A stretch of DNA of 64,000 nt from a bacterium D16-51. GTDB taxonomy: Bacteria; Bacillota; Clostridia; Lachnospirales; Lachnospiraceae. The notes below the pieces were generated by a model. The model ran no database searches. It was given only the letters and a program-made list of their open reading frames with translations, and was not told where the DNA came from. Below, one piece after another: positions 25,982-32,965 of the stretch (positions are counted from its first letter, which is position 1; every line of letters begins with the position of its first letter). Location: NCBI GenBank assembly GCA_003612285.1, contig RAYE01000001.1, positions 62,001 through 126,000 on the forward strand, read 5' to 3'. Made by a program: the position numbers and the translations under genes.

Positions 25982-26073
25982 CGTAATTTGAAGTTCGCCA
26001 AAAAGGATATGATGTTTATATCGGTAAGAAACTGAAAGTTTCTTTGCACACTGATGAAATAGAGTTTGTTTAA
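25982..26073 (+). pseudogene. Short gene-end fragment of unknown family
   Basis: A 29-codon frame after an upstream stop reads FEVRQKGYDVYIGKKLKVSL then HTDEIEFV and stops at 26071-26073. It has no start codon or ribosome site and reads like the C-terminus of a protein whose front part is lost. Family unknown. Confidence 0.3.
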
Positions 26074-26084
26074 GTCAAAATAGA

Positions 26085-26112
26085 GCCGCCGGTTAAACAC
26101 TGGCGGTTTTTA
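26085..26112 (+). terminator. Terminator after the Ig-like protein region
   Basis: GCCGCC (26085-26090) pairs with GGCGG (26102-26106) and is followed by a T run. Confidence 0.6.
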
Positions 26113-26113
26113 T

Positions 26114-26252
26114 TCTCGCGTATGCAACGAGCCAAATGCATGCATGCTTGCACTTGGCGACTGCGCGCGGGTCAAATACCCCGCCCCTCTGGGGCGAACA
26201 AGCTAAAGAGAAGCTAAGTCATGCCCCGTTGCTCTGCTGCGGGGTATTTGAC
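26114..26252. repeat. Family-3 structured repeat with 14-bp inverted arms
   Basis: GTCAAATACCCCGC (26171-26184) and GCGGGGTATTTGAC (26239-26252) are exact complements around a 54-base loop, preceded by 'atgcatgcttgcacttggcgactgcgcgcg'-type sequence. A partial copy with the same left side ('gctgcgcgcaggtcaaatac') is at about 51212-51290. Probably an intergenic mobile repeat. Confidence 0.65.
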
Positions 26253-26315
26253 TGGCTTAAATCGGTACAACTCCTGCCCGAATCTGTTGTAAAATTGAAT
26301 TAGGAGGTGCTTTAT

Positions 26316-26711
26316 ATGAAAAATTCTTATCCGGTTATTTTAACGCCCGATAAGGTCGGCTATGTGGTGTATGTTCCTGATTTCGATATAAATACCGAGG
26401 GCGACACGTTGACAGAAGCTATTGAAATGGCAAGGGACGCAATAGGGGTGGTTGGCATTGATATGGAAGATGATGGAGAATCTTTACCAGAGCCGACAGT
26501 GGTATCAGCGGTAAAGGCTGGTTCAGCAGCGGATATCGTAACGCTGGTTGATGTGGACTTCGGAGAGTATCGCAAAAAGAACGATATGAGGGCAGTCAAG
26601 AAAAACTGCACAATACCGTCATGGTTGAATTTTGAAGCCGAAAAAGCGGGAGTGAATTTTTCAGCGATATTGACGGCGGCACTCAAAAGCGAGTTGAAAA
26701 TTCAAGGCTGA
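26316..26711 (+). CDS. HicB family antitoxin-like protein (orphan)
   Basis: A 131-residue protein with a HicB-type partially degraded RNase H fold at the N-terminus (KNSYPVILTPDKVGYVVYVPDFD...EGDTLTEAIEMARDAIG) and a ribbon-helix-helix-like C-terminus (IPSWLNFEAEKAGVNFSAILTAALK). Start ATG 26316 behind AGGAGG. No hicA toxin gene is next to it on either side, so it is an orphan; it may have regulatory or superinfection-immunity roles. Confidence 0.8.
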   Translation: MKNSYPVILTPDKVGYVVYVPDFDINTEGDTLTEAIEMARDAIGVVGIDMEDDGESLPEPTVVSAVKAGSAADIVTLVDVDFGEYRKKNDMRAVKKNCTIPSWLNFEAEKAGVNFSAILTAALKSELKIQG

Positions 26712-26730
26712 TAGGTGTAAGTAAGAGGGA

Positions 26731-26760
26731 AAGGCAGTAGAGAAAATCTATTGCCTTTTT
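26731..26760 (+). terminator. Terminator of hicB
   Basis: AAGGCAGTAGA (26731-26741) pairs with TCTATTGCCTT (26747-26757), followed by T. Confidence 0.8.
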
Positions 26761-26829
26761 CGATATTGATATAAAATAGCGACATTTATGCAGTATAGTA
26801 AAGTTATATTTTATGAATTGAGGGATTTT

Positions 26830-26934
26830 ATGAAGAAACTAATACAAGAATTTTACTTTCTTATGATGAGAATACAAAAAAATAATTTATCACGAAATTT
26901 GACTGCTGCGAATTTACCATTCGCAAGATATTGA
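26830..26934 (+). CDS. Small ORF, 34 residues, unknown
   Basis: ATG 26830 follows GAGGG by about six bases and encodes a basic, aromatic peptide starting MKKLIQEFYFLMMRIQKN. No family is recognised. It lies in a decayed mobile region, so it may be the start of a truncated gene. Confidence 0.3.
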   Translation: MKKLIQEFYFLMMRIQKNNLSRNLTAANLPFARY

Positions 26935-27012
26935 AAAAATGTGACTATCAGAGTTAGAGTTGGCGCACGTAAAATGCAGCCTTATACTAACATAAACAGG
27001 TGATTTTCTTAT

Positions 27013-27257
27013 TGATACTGCACAGGCAATTTTATGGGCAACGAGTGAATGCAAATCGGGAAGATGTTAAACCCTTCGTCGGTACAGGTTGCGGCCTTTT
27101 TGCTTAGCTTTTGAAACTGTTTTATAAAAGTCTTCTCGCCCCCTTTGATACGCAGCTTGAAGGCTTTGCCTTTCATTAACTGCTTGTGGACCTTTTTGGC
27201 GGTCTATTGATCGACCTTCTTAACCGTAATGGTCGTGCTCTTCGCACTCACTTTCAT
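27013..27257 (-). pseudogene. Fragment resembling a secreted repeat/transglutaminase-type protein
   Basis: Read on the minus strand from 27257, the frame gives MKVSAKSTTITVKKV, a TAG at 27206-27204, and then TAKKVHKQLMKGKAFKLRIK... as far as about 27013. The KKTAKKVHKQLMKGK...LRIKG pattern resembles modules seen in large secreted Lachnospiraceae proteins. One in-frame stop and missing ends mark it as a remnant. It overlaps the front of the decayed integrase on the other strand. Confidence 0.35.
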
Positions 27258-27319
27258 CTGCGGAGAAAGCAACCCAATCGCCATCGCCAGCCCAAGAATC
27301 ATCAACAACTTGCTAGGTT

Positions 27320-27692
27320 ATACTTATTTCTATCAAAGAAAGAGCGTACTATTGCCTTAAACCCACGACTGCTGGGCGCACTCAAGCAGTGTTACCTCCA
27401 CCGCCGGGGCGATTATATTTTCGCTAACAATCGCAAAGAGCCAAAGGCTATCAGCCGGGTGCAGGCGTGGCGGATTATCCATACCGCAGTCGTGGAGCTG
27501 GGGATTATGGGGAAAATTGCCTGCCATTCTTTGCGGAAGACCTGGGGATATCATGCAATCATAGACGGTGATGTGTCGCTGGCAGTAGTTGTAGATATCT
27601 ATAACCACAGCAGTTACGAGACTACTAAGCTTTATCTCGGCATCAGGCAGGATGAACAGGACGAGGCAATTCTTAAAATGACATTATTCTGA
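27320..27692 (+). pseudogene. Tyrosine recombinase (integrase) C-terminal remnant
   Basis: The frame carries the C-terminal catalytic half of a phage/ICE integrase: KERTIALNPRL, then CHSLRKTWGYH (His-x-x-Arg), NHSSYETTKLYLGI (catalytic Tyr). The N-terminal DNA-binding domains and the first catalytic Arg region are gone, and the frame upstream of about 27320 is unrelated sequence. Non-functional remnant of an integrative element. Confidence 0.75.
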
Positions 27693-27805
27693 ACCCACAA
27701 CAGATATTTCTTAAAAATGTTTATATTCATGCCGTAAGATGTTATAATAGTTTTTAATAGGATTATGCCAATTTCATTTTATTAAGAAGAAGGAGGAGAG
27801 CCGGG

Positions 27806-28045
27806 ATGAGTACATTAGAAAACACGATTTCCATGCTGGAAGTGCTGCCGGAGACTGATTTAATTAAAATCCAGGATTACGCCAGAAGCCTGTTCAAGCA
27901 ACGTGGGGCAGAGTGCCCATTTCCATTGCTGAGCGAAGAGGATATTATCAAGATCGCAGAGACTTCCGAACGGCAGATTGCCAACGGCGAATGCAAAAAC
28001 GCCAAGGATTTTCTTTCAGAACTGAGGCAGGAATATGGTATATGA
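27806..28045 (+). CDS. Antitoxin of a RelE/ParE-type toxin-antitoxin pair
   Basis: A 79-residue acidic protein (MSTLENTISMLEVLPETDLIKI...) behind AAGGAGGAG. It overlaps the toxin gene by 11 bases, the usual order antitoxin then toxin. Its C-terminal SERQIANGECKNAKDFLSELRQEYG is like the toxin-wrapping tail of Phd/RelB-like antitoxins in this group. Exact family not certain. Confidence 0.72.
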   Translation: MSTLENTISMLEVLPETDLIKIQDYARSLFKQRGAECPFPLLSEEDIIKIAETSERQIANGECKNAKDFLSELRQEYGI

Positions 28046-28346
28046 AGTTATTTTATCGACAGAAGCGCAGGAACATTTCAGAAAAATTCTCCATTATCTG
28101 ATTTTTGAACTCCAAAGCGACCAAGCAGCGTCCAGGGTTGCAGATGATATGGAGGAAACCACAGCAAAGCTTTCCACTGTGGCCGGCAGCCTTAAGCTGT
28201 GTGACCATCCCCGCTTGCGGGCTTTGGGATATCGGACAATCCATTTCAGGCGGCATAAATATTTTATGCTGTATAAAGTCGTAGGCAGTGAAGCGCATGT
28301 CCTCGGAATCTTCCATGACCTGCAGGATTATGAAAGCATTTTTTAG
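28035..28346 (+). CDS. RelE/ParE family toxin
   Basis: A 103-residue basic protein with the RelE/ParE fold pattern: YEVILSTEAQEHFRKILHYL at the N-terminus, LRALGYRTIHFRRHKYFMLYKV and a C-terminal VLGIFHDLQDYESIF. Would act as an mRNA interferase or gyrase poison, kept in check by the upstream partner. Confidence 0.82.
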   Translation: MVYEVILSTEAQEHFRKILHYLIFELQSDQAASRVADDMEETTAKLSTVAGSLKLCDHPRLRALGYRTIHFRRHKYFMLYKVVGSEAHVLGIFHDLQDYESIF

Positions 28347-28555
28347 GTTCAAATCCTGACAGCAATAAGATACTTAATATCTCGGAGCCAGCTCCCTGGA
28401 GTAAACATCCGTATAACTCGACTGATATCTTCCAGCCTGTGCAAAGGACCATAGATAAGTCAGTGCGCTGAGGTTAAATACCTCGCTGGAGACCATCTTG
28501 AGTAGAACGGATTTTGCGGACATTCAAAATAAAAAGAATGTGGGGGTAGCAGACA
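28347..28555. other. Non-coding stretch between toxin gene and tnpV remnant
   Basis: Contains a short ACATTC...GAATGT hairpin (about 28520-28541) just upstream of the tnpV remnant. A T-arm-like TTAGG-ttcaaat-CCTGA at about 28343-28359 is noted, but no tRNA can be folded around it. Confidence 0.4.
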
Positions 28556-28789
28556 ATGGCAAAGACGATTTTTGAGGAACTGGGCGGCAAATATGAACGG
28601 TAAGGAGATTACTTAATACCGTGCTTGACTGTATCCGCCGAAGAAGAACAGCCGATAGGCACATGGGGACAGCGGCATCTGGGCTATCTGAAGCAGTACC
28701 GCAGGGTTACATACACCAATCTTCTCACAAGTGGCAAACTGAACGCTTATCTGGCCGACATCGATATGCCTTTCACTAATTTGGAATAA
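28556..28789 (+). pseudogene. TnpV-type transposon protein, interrupted and truncated
   Basis: Reads MAKTIFEELGGKYER, then TAA, then GDYLIPCLTVSAEEEQPIG and YLKQYRRVTYTNLLTSGKL in the same frame before TAA at 28787. This matches the start of TnpV proteins of clostridial transposons, with a stop at codon 16 (probably from CAA) and the C-terminal half missing. Confidence 0.75.
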
Positions 28790-28867
28790 AAGACGGTTCA
28801 TTATTCTGTTTGAAGTTATGAGCGATACATAGTATAATATTCAGAAAAAGAAAAAGGTGGTATAACC

Positions 28868-29539
28868 ATGAAAAATAAAATGCTCTCCCAGAGTGTTGCT
28901 GATAGTATCCTATCTATGATAACCATAGAAAAACGTTTTTCTGTTGGGGACAAACTTCCAAACGAAATAGAATTGTCAGAGGAACTTAATGTGAGCCGTA
29001 CCACGTTGCGAGAAGCAATAAGAATATTGGTTGCTTATAATATACTGGAAATTAGACGTGGAAAAGGTACTTATGTTACAGAAAAGGTGCTTGAACAGCC
29101 GCAGGATTTGGAACAGCTCTCTACGGTCAAAGTAAATGCAAAAGACCTTTATGAAATGCGGCTGATTTTCGAGCCAGAAGCTGCTTATCTTGCGGTTGTC
29201 AGAGGAACAGATGCGGAAATAAAAAGGATACTTGATTACGGAAAGCGTATTGAAGATGAAATTAGAAATGGAAAGGATAGAACCAAAGACGAACATTCTT
29301 TTCATAAAGCGATTGCACAGGCAACGCATAATGAATTTATGAATAAACTCATGCCAATATTATATCAAGCTATTTCAAAGGGAGTTGTATTATCTACGCA
29401 GAGCGAAAAAGCAATTAACGACACGATAGGCGACCATAGGATGATAATGGAATTTCTGGAACAACGAAATGCGGAAGGAGCAAAAAACGCCATGAGAATT
29501 CATATTATGCACGCCATAAAAGAATTAAATATTGAATGA
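28868..29539 (+). CDS. GntR/FadR family transcriptional regulator
   Basis: A 223-residue protein with an N-terminal winged helix (RFSVGDKLPNEIELSEELNVSRTTLREAIRILVAYNILEIRRGKGTYV) and a C-terminal helical FCD ligand domain with metal-binding-type His (EHSFHKAIAQATHNE...DHRMIMEFLE). Length is standard. Ligand unknown. A terminator separates it from the CAT-like gene. Confidence 0.9.
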   Translation: MKNKMLSQSVADSILSMITIEKRFSVGDKLPNEIELSEELNVSRTTLREAIRILVAYNILEIRRGKGTYVTEKVLEQPQDLEQLSTVKVNAKDLYEMRLIFEPEAAYLAVVRGTDAEIKRILDYGKRIEDEIRNGKDRTKDEHSFHKAIAQATHNEFMNKLMPILYQAISKGVVLSTQSEKAINDTIGDHRMIMEFLEQRNAEGAKNAMRIHIMHAIKELNIE

Positions 29540-29545
29540 GGATTT

Positions 29546-29578
29546 AGCACTTGCAATAAAAGCAGGTGCTTTTCTTTT
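29546..29578 (+). terminator. Terminator of the GntR regulator gene
   Basis: AGCACTTGC (29546-29554) pairs with GCAGGTGCT (29562-29570), followed by TTTCTTTT. Confidence 0.8.
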
Positions 29579-29601
29579 AGATATAGACATAATACAACGT
29601 A

Positions 29602-29630
29602 TTGACATTAGACAACATAAGGAGTATAAT
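29602..29630 (+). promoter_or_regulatory. Consensus promoter of the CAT-like gene
   Basis: TTGACA (29602-29607), 17 bases, TATAAT (29625-29630). One of the best promoters in the window, typical of resistance genes on mobile elements. Confidence 0.85.
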
Positions 29631-29661
29631 ATTAAAAAATTTTATATAAGGAGGACGGCTT

Positions 29662-30282
29662 ATGAAGTATATTGATGTATCTACATGGAAAAGAGCCATG
29701 CATTGCGAGGTGTTTAGTAACAGTGTTCAACCGCAGTATTGCGTTACTTTTGATGTAGACATAACAAATTTTCTCTCCCAAGTAAAGAAACGGCGATTTT
29801 CATTCACATTTTCTTTTGTGTATGCGGTAACGAAATGTGCAAACGAAATTGAGGAGTTCCGTTGTCGATTTGTGGACGGGAAACCCGCTATTTTTGAAAC
29901 AATCAATACGTCATTTACATATCTTAATGAAACCACAGAACTTTTTAAGGTGGTTAATGTTCCAATGCAGGAAACGATTGAAGATTATGTTGTTTTAGCG
30001 AAAAAGACAGAGGAAAATCAGACAGACTATTTCGCCTCGCCAATGGCAAATGATATTTATCAGTTTTCTCCTTTTCCGTGGGTATCTTATACTCATATTT
30101 CTCATACTGAATCGGGGAAAAAGAATAATGCCACCCCATTGTTTGACTGGGGAAAATTCTATGAAAAAGATGGAAAAATCTATCTGCCTTTTTCCATACA
30201 AGTGCATCATTCATTTGTTGATGGCGTACATATTGGAAAACTTGCGGAAAAGTTGCAGTGTTATTTGGGTAGCTTTGAGTAG
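29662..30282 (+). CDS. Chloramphenicol acetyltransferase-like O-acetyltransferase
   Basis: A 206-residue CatA-fold protein. The catalytic HHSFVDGVHIG (His183, Asp187) is intact, as are VDITNFLSQVKKRRFSFTFSFVYAV and SPFPWVSYTHI. It could inactivate chloramphenicol or a related acceptor; divergence from classical CatA proteins cannot be judged here. It sits between a strong promoter and a frameshifted methyltransferase in a degraded mobile region. Confidence 0.82.
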   Translation: MKYIDVSTWKRAMHCEVFSNSVQPQYCVTFDVDITNFLSQVKKRRFSFTFSFVYAVTKCANEIEEFRCRFVDGKPAIFETINTSFTYLNETTELFKVVNVPMQETIEDYVVLAKKTEENQTDYFASPMANDIYQFSPFPWVSYTHISHTESGKKNNATPLFDWGKFYEKDGKIYLPFSIQVHHSFVDGVHIGKLAEKLQCYLGSFE

Positions 30283-30290
30283 GTGTTTAT

Positions 30291-30955
30291 ATGTTACGGA
30301 AACAAGCTTTTTCACCAGAAAAATATGATAAGAACATAATGGCTGCTCTCCCATATTATGAAGAATACTTCAAGCAAATAATAGAAATTGTCCATACGGC
30401 TTTTCACATACCGATAGCATGGTTAGACATAGGCTGCGGAACTGGAAAAATGGCAGATATGGCGATTAGAAATCTTCAAGTAGAGAATATGGTTTGTTGT
30501 GACAATTCGCCGCAAATGCTAAAGATAGCGAAAGAACGTGTCTGTTCTTTGAAGGTTGATTTTCGGAAAGTTCTGATACAAAACCTGCAATATAATTCAG
30601 ACTTTGACATCATAACGGCAATTTTAATTATTCATTATCTTGAATATGAGGAAAGAATTGCAAGTATCAGAAATTGTTATAACGCTCTAAAAAAGAATGG
30701 TCTGTTTTTTACAGTGGAAAATTTTGCACCTAATAACGAGTGTTTAAAAGATTATATCTGGAACGGTGGAAAAAGTATCAGTACGAAAATGGGAAAAGCG
30801 AAGAAGAATGTCAAAGCCATATACTTAGATATAATACAGAATACTTTCCAGTCACCATTATGGAGCAAATTCATGTATTGCAGGAATGTGGATTTAAAAA
30901 TGTAGAAATCTTTTGGTGTTCTTATATGCAAGTTGGAATCTTAGGAATTAAATGA
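30291..30955 (+). pseudogene. Class I SAM-dependent methyltransferase, frameshifted
   Basis: The first frame gives a normal methyltransferase front: SPEKYDKNIMAALPYYEEYF, the SAM loop WLDIGCGTGKMAD and CCDNSPQML. The expected C-terminus (LERWKKYQYENGKSEEE... to CGFKNVEIFWCSYMQVGI) is in another frame from about 30740 to 30955, so a frameshift lies near 30740-30760. The first-frame product (204 residues) ends in an aberrant tail. Probably inactive unless the shift is a sequencing error. Confidence 0.75.
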
Positions 30956-30960
30956 ATCAA

Positions 30961-31503
30961 AAATCAATAGCCAGTTATCTGGAAGACTGGCTGAGGCAGA
31001 ATATAGAAAAAGAACGTGATAAGTATGCGGCAGAATTAGACGGGCTGCGCCGGGAAAAAGATAAGCTGGAGCGCCAGCGTAAAAAACTGCTTGAAGCGCA
31101 TTATAATGACGCTATCCTTCAAAAGCGAGCAGCAGAAAATCGCTAAACAGCTTGCTGCAATCGACCACCAGTTAAAGGCATACGATTATACATTCACTAC
31201 CGTAATTGAGCGGCTGGACGATGCAATAGAACTAATTGCCGACTGCGGCTTAACCTACCGCATGGCAAACGACAAGATGAAGAAACTGATGAACCAGGCC
31301 ATTTTTACACGCCTGTTAGTCGGTCCTGATGGAACAGTGACGGCAGAATTTGCTGAACCTTTTAATATGCTGGTAGAACCGGTGAAAGATAAACTGGCGC
31401 AATTGAATTCTTCCAAAGACAACGAAGAAGTCCATGAGCATCTGCTCATGGACTTCCTATCCTCAATACCCAGCCGCTTAGCAAATTTTTTTGGTAAGGG
31501 TTG
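30961..31503 (+). pseudogene. Large serine recombinase C-terminal remnant, frameshifted
   Basis: The frame from 30952 (ASYLEDWLRQNIEKERDKYAAELDGLRREKDKLERQRKKLLEAHYNDA) continues after a frameshift near 31115 as KSEQQKIAKQLAAIDHQLKAY...FTRLLVGPDGTVTAEFAEPFNMLV. This is the coiled-coil and C-terminal part of a transposon-type serine recombinase. The catalytic N-terminal domain is missing. It ends 15 bases before the tRNA-Leu. Confidence 0.75.
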
Positions 31504-31517
31504 GAGTAAGAACTTTC

Positions 31518-31604
31518 TGGTGCCGGTGGTGGGACTCGAACCCACACACCCTTGCGGATAACAGATTTTGAGTCTGTCTCGTCTGCCAATTCCGACACAC
31601 CGGC
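31518..31604 (-). tRNA. tRNA-Leu (anticodon CAA)
   Basis: Acceptor GCCGGTG/CACCGGC, long variable arm (type II tRNA), T arm GTGGGTTCGAGTCCCAC, anticodon stem ACAGA/TCTGT with loop CTCAAAA, giving anticodon CAA. The 3' CCA is encoded (31518-31520). Marks the right edge of the decayed mobile region; its own promoter is at 31634-31662. Confidence 0.92.
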
Positions 31605-31633
31605 TTGTCAATTATTATCGAACAACATTCATT

Positions 31634-31662
31634 ATCTTAACATTGAACGTAGATTTTGTCAA
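31634..31662 (-). promoter_or_regulatory. Promoter of tRNA-Leu
   Basis: On the minus strand, TTGACA (31662-31657), 17 bases, TAAGAT (31639-31634), about 30 bases before the mature 5' end. Confidence 0.75.
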
Positions 31663-31791
31663 GGGGCACATCAGAAAACTTTTTATGCACTTTTTGGAAC
31701 TTTTTGGAGATATGTAGTATACTGTTACTATTCACGGCCAGAGATTGTTGCAAAGTAATTTGAGCCGCCGAAGGCGGCGTGGGGGATTTTT

Positions 31792-32964
31792 ATGAAATTT
31801 TTGCATTTATCAGATTTGCATTTTGGCAAGCTGCTTCATGGATATGATTTGACAGAGGAGCAGAGAAAATGCATCCAGGATATTATAGAAGTGATAAAGA
31901 AGGAGCAGCCGGATGCTGTTGTGGTTGCAGGGGATATTTATGACCGTTCTATGCCGTCGGGGAATGCGATGACATTATTAGAGGAACTGCTTCTTGGGAT
32001 TGACGGGGCGGCACCACAGGGAAAGCCGGTGGAGACGATGATTATTGCAGGGAACCATGACTCTGCGCAGAGGCTTCAGTATGGGAGTTCATTTTTAAGG
32101 CGGCATCATATCCATATTGCTGTTCTGCCTCCGCAGGGGGATGGAGAAAAGTTGCAGAAGCTGGTGCTTACGGACAAGTATGGTGAAGTGAATTTTTACC
32201 TTCTCCCTTTTGTAAAGCCGGGGATGGTCCGTCACAGAGTACCGGAAGGGACGGTTCTGACAACAGAGGATGCGGTGCGGTATCTGCTGGAGCAGGAAGA
32301 GATAGATTATTCCCAGAGAAATGTGCTTGTGTCACACCAGTTTTATGTGAATGGGGGCAGGCAGCCGGTAACATGTGATTCAGAAGCACCCCGCCTGACA
32401 GTTGGCGGTTTGGATGAAGTTAATGCGACAGTTGTAGAACGTTTTGACTATGCAGCGCTTGGCCATATACATAGCCCGCAGGAGATTGGCAGCCCTAATA
32501 TACGGTATTGTGGGACGATGTACCCGTATTCTGTCAGCGAGGAAGGGCAGGAAAAGTCGGTAACCGTGGTGGAACTTGGGGAGAAAGGAAACCTGGAGCT
32601 GCGTTTTATTCCATTTTCGCCGGAGCGTACAGTACGGAGCATCCGGGGGACTTTAAAAGAAGTTGCCGAAGCTGCGCAAAAAAATGGGGATGCTCCCTGC
32701 CAGGATTATGTTAAGGTAATCCTGACGGATGAAGAGACGGTAGATTCGCCAAAAGATTATTTGGAGCGGTATTATGACTATATTTTGGAGGTAACAATAG
32801 ATAACAGCCGGACAAGGCAGATTTTAGAAGAAAATACGGCGGATATACGGGAATTAACGCCTTTGGAAGCATTTGAAGGATTTTTTTGTGAGGTGACGGG
32901 ACACCCGATGAATGAAGGGGAGAAAAAGGCGTTTCAGGAGATTTTAGGAGAGCTGGAGGATTAA
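31792..32964 (+). CDS. sbcD: Exonuclease subunit SbcD (Mre11-type)
   Basis: A 390-residue metallophosphoesterase with HLSDLHFGK, VVAGDIYDR, IAGNHDS and ALGHIHSPQ metal-binding motifs. With SbcC it cuts hairpins and processes DNA ends. Start ATG 31792 follows a GGGGG site. It is one base apart from sbcC, so both are surely one operon. Confidence 0.94.
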   Translation: MKFLHLSDLHFGKLLHGYDLTEEQRKCIQDIIEVIKKEQPDAVVVAGDIYDRSMPSGNAMTLLEELLLGIDGAAPQGKPVETMIIAGNHDSAQRLQYGSSFLRRHHIHIAVLPPQGDGEKLQKLVLTDKYGEVNFYLLPFVKPGMVRHRVPEGTVLTTEDAVRYLLEQEEIDYSQRNVLVSHQFYVNGGRQPVTCDSEAPRLTVGGLDEVNATVVERFDYAALGHIHSPQEIGSPNIRYCGTMYPYSVSEEGQEKSVTVVELGEKGNLELRFIPFSPERTVRSIRGTLKEVAEAAQKNGDAPCQDYVKVILTDEETVDSPKDYLERYYDYILEVTIDNSRTRQILEENTADIRELTPLEAFEGFFCEVTGHPMNEGEKKAFQEILGELED

Positions 32965-32965
32965 A

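Noticed and set aside
28343-28365. T-arm-like sequence suggesting a tRNA or attachment site
   Set aside because: No acceptor, D or anticodon stems can be found and it overlaps the toxin stop codon.
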